47,689 nt of DNA from an uncultured Clostridium sp. (GTDB lineage Bacteria; Bacillota_A; Clostridia; TANB77; CAG-508), in NCBI GenBank assembly GCA_946491915.1, contig CAMLYR010000002.1, positions 1 to 47,689 of the forward strand. Direction: 5' to 3'. This document shows positions 41,802 through 47,689 of the stretch, one piece after another. Both the position numbers and the translations under genes were made by a program. Each line of letters begins with the position of its first letter. Positions within the stretch are counted from its first letter, which is position 1. A model generated the notes under the pieces. It saw only the letters and a list, made by a program, of their open reading frames with translations. It was not told the origin of the DNA and ran no database searches.

Positions 41802-42566
41802 GTGAAAAAAATTTTTAAAAGCTACATACTATTTGGTGTATTGATAATTTCCATAACCTTTTCTCCTGTAAGTACATTTGCCAATGATGGGTATTCAGTT
41901 TCCTATTACGATAGTGTAGATGATTATTTTGCAGATAAAGGCAGCGAAACAGGCGGATATATAACAGATGGCTTGTCCTCCGGTGCTGTATCTGGTGACG
42001 GTTATGTCAATGAAACGGAAGAATATCAACCGGACTATATTAATGGTGAATCATTAAGTTCAGATGTAATTTATGTTACAGAACAACCAAATGCAGAGTT
42101 ATGGTCACGTGATTCGTTATCGAATACATATTTTGTAAACCAGTATCGTGGCGGCAATAATACTCAACCAGTTACTATCGTGATAAATGGGAAGAAATGC
42201 ACACCAAGAGATACGCCTGCACTTGTTATTGATGGCAGAGTATTTGTTCCATTGCGGTTTGTAGCTGAGGAGCTTGGTTATACGGTAAGCTGGGATGAAA
42301 AAAATATGACTGCAGAAATCAATGATGGTGCTATTAAAATCGAAGTTGGTTCCTTTACCATGTGGAAATATGACTCAATGACGGTGCCGACAGATACACC
42401 GCCGTTTTTTTACCAAGGTACATTAATGGTTGGATTGCGTCAGATTGGTAGTGCATTAAATTTTGATGTGAAATGGGATGCTGCTCATAAAATAGCATAC
42501 TTACAAAGAGCAATACCAAATGAATCACTTTTGAAACATAATGTATTTGACCGAACAAAGTATTAA
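41802..42566 (+). CDS. Secreted stalk-domain (copper amine oxidase N-terminal-like) protein
   Basis: 254 residues. A Sec signal peptide (MKKIFKSYILFGVLIISITF, cut near TFA-ND) is followed by a low-complexity, Ser/Gly/Asp-rich region with tyrosines (about 30-120). Residues about 125-245 are a stalk domain: GKKCTPRDTPALVIDGRVFVPLRFVAEELGYTVSWD is shortened here to VIDGRVFVPLRFVAEELGY. This fold is common in surface proteins and often binds wall components. I start it at GTG 41802, which follows AAAGGG; TTG 41796 is the alternative. No sorting signal. Followed by a similar domain in the next gene. Confidence 0.8.
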   Translation: MKKIFKSYILFGVLIISITFSPVSTFANDGYSVSYYDSVDDYFADKGSETGGYITDGLSSGAVSGDGYVNETEEYQPDYINGESLSSDVIYVTEQPNAELWSRDSLSNTYFVNQYRGGNNTQPVTIVINGKKCTPRDTPALVIDGRVFVPLRFVAEELGYTVSWDEKNMTAEINDGAIKIEVGSFTMWKYDSMTVPTDTPPFFYQGTLMVGLRQIGSALNFDVKWDAAHKIAYLQRAIPNESLLKHNVFDRTKY

Positions 42567-42687
42567 GCAATTAGTAAAAAAGAAAATTTTAAATATTAAT
42601 TTACTGAAATTTACATTTGCTTTATGGTAAAATACAGATAAGAAAGTAAAGTGGTGATAGGGAAAGTTTTAGTAAGGAGGAAGTACA

Positions 42688-43734
42688 ATGAAGAAAAAAA
42701 GATTTACAACAATGTTATTAACAGCAGCAATGGTATTTGGTACAGTCACTGGCGCTTCTGCGGCAGATCAAATTACAGTCACAATAGATGGGGAAAAAGT
42801 CAATTTTAAGGATCAGCAACCAGTAAATATCAATGACCGAGTTATGGTACCTGTTAGAGATGTAGCTGAAAAAATGGGCTGGGAAGTCAGTTTTGAAACA
42901 TTTCCGGGTAATACCATTGTAAATGGAATATTCCAACCAGAGGATCATGTAACTATGCAGAAGTTTGTAGATCCTGGAGATGATTTGGATGCAAAATTTA
43001 GCTATGTTACAAATATTACTATTGACACAAATAAGATTGTTTTTGGAAATGATGCTGTTTTTGAACCAGAACAATCGCTAAAAGTTAAACCAATCATAAA
43101 AAATGGTAGAACTTTACTAGGTATCAGAGATATCGCAGAAGGCTTATATGCAGATATCCAGTGGAATGAAGAAACAAAAACCGTAGCAATTACAACAAAG
43201 CCTGTAGAACAATTTCCGAATTATGATGAGCTGATGAATTATATTGAAGAATATAAAGAAATTGTAAAGGAGCAGGCTGATAAAGAAAAAATACAAAGAG
43301 AAGCTGATGAAAAAACACAAAAAGAGCAGGAAATGATAGATAAAAAAAGTAATAGCCAATATGCTGAAGAAATCCTTCGTTTGGTAAATGAAGAAAGAGA
43401 AAAAGCTGGAATTGATCCAGTAAAACTCGATGATACTTTAACGGAAGCGGCAAATATCAGAGCAAAAGAAATCTGTGAAGTGTTTGACCATACCAGACCA
43501 AACGGAGAAAATTTCAGAAGTCTCTTAGATGAAATGGATGTAGATTCTTCTTACGCAGGTGAAAATATTGCAGGAGTAATGATTAAGCCCGAGTCTGTTA
43601 TGACATTATGGATGAATTCTGAAGGTCATAAAGCAAATATATTAAATCCAGATTTTAAATATCTTGGGGTAGGTTATTTATATGATGAAAGTAGCGAATA
43701 TCAATACTACTGGGTTCAAATATTCTCAAAATAA
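42688..43734 (+). CDS. Secreted stalk-domain plus CAP (SCP/PR1) domain protein
   Basis: 348 residues. A signal peptide (cut near SAA-DQ) is followed by a stalk domain (about 25-170: VNFKDQQPVNINDRVMVPVRDVAEKMGW, shortened to RVMVPVRDVAEKMGW) and a Lys/Glu/Gln-rich helical linker (about 175-220). A C-terminal CAP domain follows: AEEILRLVNEEREKAGID, EAANIRAKEICEVFDHTRP, GENIAG, LWMNSEGHKANILNPDFKYLGVGY. The CAP histidines (DHTRP and GHKANIL) and the glutamate are kept. CAP proteins occur in cell wall and host-contact contexts; the exact activity is unknown. AAGGAGG precedes the ATG. A stem-loop ends the transcript at 43753. Confidence 0.88.
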   Translation: MKKKRFTTMLLTAAMVFGTVTGASAADQITVTIDGEKVNFKDQQPVNINDRVMVPVRDVAEKMGWEVSFETFPGNTIVNGIFQPEDHVTMQKFVDPGDDLDAKFSYVTNITIDTNKIVFGNDAVFEPEQSLKVKPIIKNGRTLLGIRDIAEGLYADIQWNEETKTVAITTKPVEQFPNYDELMNYIEEYKEIVKEQADKEKIQREADEKTQKEQEMIDKKSNSQYAEEILRLVNEEREKAGIDPVKLDDTLTEAANIRAKEICEVFDHTRPNGENFRSLLDEMDVDSSYAGENIAGVMIKPESVMTLWMNSEGHKANILNPDFKYLGVGYLYDESSEYQYYWVQIFSK

Positions 43735-43752
43735 TAAGAGTTGTATATAAAC

Positions 43753-43784
43753 GGGATACGGATTTTTATTCGTATCTCTTTTCT
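43753..43784 (+). terminator. Intrinsic terminator after the CAP gene
   Basis: GGGATACG / CGTATCTC stem (one G-U pair) with a 10-nt loop and a short T-run. Confidence 0.75.
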
Positions 43785-43817
43785 ATTTTAAAAGCAAAGT
43801 ATAAGGAGGAGGAATTT

Positions 43818-46800
43818 ATGAGTAAATTTAAACATATTTTTGCTTTTTTACTCTTTCTAATCATTGTCCTTCCAATGATATATATACCTTCGGTTTATGC
43901 TATAGAAGAAGGCAGTGTAACGAAGAAAATAACGGTAGTAAAAGGTAAAGATATCAATGATATTCAATATAAAGGAATGAATGTACTACATTCTTCTGCA
44001 TGGTGGTATGATGACAATGGAAAAAAGCATCCAGCTTTCTGTGTAGATCCTAACAAAGCTGGACCTGGAGAAATACCAGCCGGACAATACGATGTTAATG
44101 TTACAGGAGCGGAAACTAATGAGAAGATTGCAGCAATTCTGAATAATTCTATTCCATACAAGACTTATCAGGAATTAGGTGTAGCAAATGAAGAAGAAGC
44201 TTATGCTGCAACAAAAGCTGCAATCTGGTGTGTTATTGGTGTTTCATCATATACAGATAAAAATTTATGGCAATCTCCTGGAAACCCAAATGTAAAAACA
44301 TTATTTGATAAACTGGTTAATTTAGCATTAAGTAATCCAGATCCAGTACAGCAGGCTGTATACGGAAGTGCTAAGATAGATAAAGAGCCTGTTTTAGACG
44401 GTGATATTTATTATCAACGTTTCAAAGTCACTGAAACATCTAATTCTGGTAAATACATTGATTCATATAAGGTAGAGCTGACAGGAGATTATCCAAATGG
44501 TACCAAAATCACAGATGAGAGTGGAGTAGAAAAAACAAATTTTAAAGGTGATGAGAACTTTGTAATTCGGGTTCCTGCTTCAGAAGTACCTGAGAATGAC
44601 ACTGTAGAGGCCAATGTACAAATAACAGCCACTTTGTTTTCTAATGTCATATTAATCGGCAAGCCATTGGATGGATTGGAAGGACAAGTTCAGGATATGG
44701 AAATCGCAATGCCATATCAAGATGTAATTACTAGTGCAAAAATGTCAGTTCCTAATAAACCTGATACACCAGATACACCCAATCCACCTCCTGGTTCTGG
44801 AAATTTAATCGTTATCAAGCTGGATGCCAGGGACAATGCAACTCCATTGGAAGGAGTTACTTTTGACTGCTATAATTCCAATGGTCAGTTGATTGATACT
44901 GGTACAACTGATGCAAGCGGTAAGTGGACACCTCAGATTCCAGGAGCTGGCACATACACGATTATTGAACGTGATACAAATAATAAATATCAACTTACTG
45001 CACCAACATCACAAGTAATCACAGTACAAAATGATAAGACTGCAACGGTTACATTCCGTGATTATCCATCACAGACTGTAATCGTTGAAAAAGAAGATTC
45101 CGAAACAGGCGAGCCGATTCCTGGTGTTCAGTATGAAATCATGCAGATTGACGGCAAAGGCGCTTGGAGAGCAACAGGCAAGACCGATGCGGAAGGGAAA
45201 ATCACGTGGGAAGATGTACCGGATGGTACCTATCTGGTAAGAGAAGTATCTACCGTAGAAGGATATATCCTGGATCAGACACCGCAGTATGTGACGGTAA
45301 GGAACGGACAAGCTCCCAGCCTGAAATTCCTCAACAGTAAATTCCCCGGTCTGACCATCACAAAAATCGACCAGCAGACTGGTGAAGTCGTTACTGATCC
45401 AGCAACCTTTAAGGTAGAGCAAGTAGACGGTGACTATACAACCACAGTAACAACCGAAAATGGTGTTGCCACATTAGAAAATATACCAGTAGGTACGTAT
45501 AAAATCACAGAAGTAACTGCACCGGAAGGATACACATTGGGTGACTGCCCACAGACTGTATATCTTGGGAAGGACAAAAATATACAAGTGGTGATGAAAA
45601 ATCTGAAAAAGCCCGTATTGACAATCGAAAAAATAGACGGGCAGACAGGTGATCCAGTACCAGGCACGAAATTTGAACTCAAAAAAGCTGATGGCACTAT
45701 AATTGGAACAGTAACAACGGGTGACGACGGCAAAGTGACTGTAGGAATGGAAGGTGGCGAAATGGGCTACCTTGATCCAGACGTTTATACCGTTACAGAA
45801 GTCTTTGTGCCGGAGCCTTATGTACTGACAGGTGAGCACCAGGACATCAGACTGAATGCCGGAGATAACAAATCATTGTTATTTGCAAATCTGGAAATGC
45901 CCAGCATCACTGTTGAAAAATATGACGAAGAAACAGGAGAAAAATTACCCGGTGCGCAGTTTGCTATTTATGAGCAAGCTGATACTGCACGTCCTGTAGT
46001 AGAAGGTATGACAGATGAGGATGGTAAATTTACATCCGGCTATATTAAACCAGGCACTTATGTGGTCAAAGAACTAAATCCGCCTCCTGGATATATGTTT
46101 TCTAATAAAACAAGTCCTGATAGAGTGATCGTTGCCAAGCCTGGCGATGGTGAAATTATCGTAAAGGTCGATAACATCAAATTGCCGGAACTGATAATCA
46201 AAAAAATCGACTCCGTCACAAAAGAACCGATTCCAGGCGTTGTTTATGAAGTCAAAGAAGTAGATGATACCAGTGTACAACCTACAACAGCGACTACCGA
46301 TGAAAACGGTACAATCGTTATTCCTGGACTGAAAGCAGGTACTTATGAAATCACTGAGATTTCCACACCAAAGCCATATATCCTCAATGACACACCACAA
46401 AGAGTCAAACTTGAAGCAGGCGATCAAAAAACACTAATGTTTGAAAACATCAAATACCCTACATTGATTATCGAGAAAACAGATTATACAACCAATAAGG
46501 GTATTCCAAACACCACATTCAAAATTGAGCATGAAGAAGAAAATGGCTCCATCAAGATGATCGGCACATTCAAAACGGATGCCGATGGCAGAATCAAACT
46601 GCCGTATGTAGAACCTGGCTGGTATATCGTGACAGAAACGATTCCGGCACAAGGCTATCAGAAACCAACGAACCCTGTGACACGTATTTATCTGAATCCA
46701 GGTGATAACTCTTACTTGAACAATGATAATGTAGCCGATGGTGATACAGCAACTAATGGTATTGAGATTACAAGTGGAAATGGCTATGAAGTTGTAGACG

Positions 46801-47689
46801 GAATCGTCAACTATCCTTTGAACAGTCTTGTCATCAAGAAAGCAGACGCCAACACAGGAGAAATGCTGGACGGTGCAACATTTGAAGTATTGCGAATCAC
46901 AGGGGAAACCAGTGGTCAGAATGGCAAGCTGATCTGTACAGCAACCACAGATCATTCCGGCGTTATTGTTATTACTGGTCTGGAAGCAGGTGCTTATGCA
47001 GTCAGAGAAGCAAAAGCACCAAACAATTATATCATTGCTGAAACAGATATGCAGACAGTCAATATGAAAGCAGATGGCACAAGTATCGTTGAAGTGGTAT
47101 TCCGTAACTATCCTTATGGCGCAATTTCTATTAACAAAGTAGATGGAAATACAAAGAAACCATTAGAAGGTGCAGAATTTACAATAACCACATCTTCTGG
47201 TGCAGCAGTAGGTGACGGAAAATATACTACTGATTCTGATGGTAATATTTTAATTCCAAATCTGAAACCTGGTTCTTATGTCATTACGGAAGTAAAAGCC
47301 CCCGATGGTTATATGCTGTCAACTACACCTAAAACAGTGCAGATTGGCACAACAGGGGAAACACTTACAGTAAACTTTACGAATTATAAAAAAGGTGGTA
47401 TTTTAATCCGTAAATTCGATGCAGATAACAAAGAGTTGCTACATGGTGCGACTTTTGAGGTGAAACATTCAGACGGTATATCTGTAGGTACATCTAATGG
47501 ATTATATACCACAGATGAAAGTGGTACTATTTTGATTCCTGATCTGGAAAAAGGCACTTATGTGATTACCGAAACCAAAGCACCTGAGGGTTATATTCTA
47601 AGTGAAAATTCATCTCAGACAATTAAAATCGATGCAGATAAGACATATACTGTAGATTTTTACAACCAAAAAAAGAGTAGTCTGTTGAT
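43818..47689 (+). CDS. Giant CnaB-repeat adhesin with an N-terminal thioester-type domain (3' end beyond window)
   Basis: At least 1290 residues, open to the window end. A signal peptide (cut near VYA-IE) is followed by a thioester-domain-like region (about 35-200): FCVDPNKAGPG with Cys75 and AATKAAIW. In working thioester domains the second motif holds a Gln (TQxA), but here it is Lys133. From about residue 330, CnaB/SpaA-type modules of 80-95 residues repeat at least ten times, each opening like LTIEKIDGQTGDPVPGTKFEL and closing with GTYxxTExxAPxGY. The Lys near the start and the Glu in the closing motif can form isopeptide bonds. GGAGGAGG precedes the ATG. It would be anchored by the nearby sortase; the sorting signal lies outside the window. 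GC content rises in the repeats. Confidence 0.9.
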   Translation, partial: MSKFKHIFAFLLFLIIVLPMIYIPSVYAIEEGSVTKKITVVKGKDINDIQYKGMNVLHSSAWWYDDNGKKHPAFCVDPNKAGPGEIPAGQYDVNVTGAETNEKIAAILNNSIPYKTYQELGVANEEEAYAATKAAIWCVIGVSSYTDKNLWQSPGNPNVKTLFDKLVNLALSNPDPVQQAVYGSAKIDKEPVLDGDIYYQRFKVTETSNSGKYIDSYKVELTGDYPNGTKITDESGVEKTNFKGDENFVIRVPASEVPENDTVEANVQITATLFSNVILIGKPLDGLEGQVQDMEIAMPYQDVITSAKMSVPNKPDTPDTPNPPPGSGNLIVIKLDARDNATPLEGVTFDCYNSNGQLIDTGTTDASGKWTPQIPGAGTYTIIERDTNNKYQLTAPTSQVITVQNDKTATVTFRDYPSQTVIVEKEDSETGEPIPGVQYEIMQIDGKGAWRATGKTDAEGKITWEDVPDGTYLVREVSTVEGYILDQTPQYVTVRNGQAPSLKFLNSKFPGLTITKIDQQTGEVVTDPATFKVEQVDGDYTTTVTTENGVATLENIPVGTYKITEVTAPEGYTLGDCPQTVYLGKDKNIQVVMKNLKKPVLTIEKIDGQTGDPVPGTKFELKKADGTIIGTVTTGDDGKVTVGMEGGEMGYLDPDVYTVTEVFVPEPYVLTGEHQDIRLNAGDNKSLLFANLEMPSITVEKYDEETGEKLPGAQFAIYEQADTARPVVEGMTDEDGKFTSGYIKPGTYVVKELNPPPGYMFSNKTSPDRVIVAKPGDGEIIVKVDNIKLPELIIKKIDSVTKEPIPGVVYEVKEVDDTSVQPTTATTDENGTIVIPGLKAGTYEITEISTPKPYILNDTPQRVKLEAGDQKTLMFENIKYPTLIIEKTDYTTNKGIPNTTFKIEHEEENGSIKMIGTFKTDADGRIKLPYVEPGWYIVTETIPAQGYQKPTNPVTRIYLNPGDNSYLNNDNVADGDTATNGIEITSGNGYEVVDGIVNYPLNSLVIKKADANTGEMLDGATFEVLRITGETSGQNGKLICTATTDHSGVIVITGLEAGAYAVREAKAPNNYIIAETDMQTVNMKADGTSIVEVVFRNYPYGAISINKVDGNTKKPLEGAEFTITTSSGAAVGDGKYTTDSDGNILIPNLKPGSYVITEVKAPDGYMLSTTPKTVQIGTTGETLTVNFTNYKKGGILIRKFDADNKELLHGATFEVKHSDGISVGTSNGLYTTDESGTILIPDLEKGTYVITETKAPEGYILSENSSQTIKIDADKTYTVDFYNQKKSSLL

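Noticed and set aside
42598..42640. Promoter before the CAP gene
   Set aside because: TTTACT and TATGGT could be read 17 bp apart, but the match is too weak to list.
44805..46955. Several long minus-strand frames opposite the CnaB adhesin
   Set aside because: They are mirror frames of a repetitive coding region, with Cys/Phe-rich unnatural composition and no ribosome binding sites.

Overview
The window is low-GC DNA with strong AGGAGG-type ribosome binding sites, sigma-A-type promoters, T-rich intrinsic terminators and gene families typical of gut Clostridia (Lachnospiraceae-like). Two promoters carry Spo0A-box-like sequences, which would fit a spore former. No rRNA, tRNA or CRISPR array was seen. 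From about 18 kb onward the layout is that of a large, probably conjugative plasmid or plasmid-like mobile element. The first 17.5 kb is an accessory region with several decayed genes.

0-2 kb: the C-terminal part of a giant SNF2-like helicase of conjugative elements. 2-8.8 kb, minus strand: a BlaI/BlaR-like regulator pair, then an operon that looks like the remains of a peptide-maturation (RiPP) locus. That operon holds an ABC exporter cut off before Walker B, a 5'-truncated TIGR04066-like gene, an acyl-carrier-like protein without its serine, and three genes of unknown or secreted products. Both promoter regions carry the same dyad, so the BlaI-like repressor probably controls both. 8.9-13.7 kb: an SSB-like fragment, a BspA-type leucine-rich secreted protein, a large unknown protein and a decayed IS1-family transposase. 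13.7-17.7 kb: a pair of genes for an unknown protein and a large secreted repeat protein, flanked by two similar Spo0A-box promoters.

18-28 kb is the maintenance region: serine recombinase, RelB/YoeB-type toxin-antitoxin, orphan DNA methyltransferase, four 11-bp iterons, an A+T-rich stretch, a divergent HTH Rep-like gene, tandem 19-bp palindromes, a small possible DNA-binding protein, and ParA and ParB. 28-37.5 kb is the DNA metabolism region: RecD2-like helicase, an Rpn-like nuclease with a partial tandem duplication, SSB, YqaJ-type exonuclease, a candidate single-strand annealing protein, and a zinc-finger primase with an unexpected DUF11-like domain inside it. 37.6-38.5 kb is a long non-coding block with promoter, many hairpins and a terminator, probably a large structured RNA. 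38.6-47.7 kb is the surface region: a lipoprotein-like protein, a class-D-like sortase, small membrane and stalk-domain proteins, a CAP-domain protein and a giant CnaB-repeat adhesin running off the window.

Two repeat families tie the 18-41 kb region together. One is a four-copy module of sigma-A promoter plus an intrinsic terminator about 29 nt downstream, with covarying stem pairs, placed in front of four transcription units. The other is a family of 25-bp palindromes (ACTTTG...CAAAGT) found only between genes. Together they suggest element-wide control by antitermination and by a dedicated DNA-binding or RNA-structure signal.
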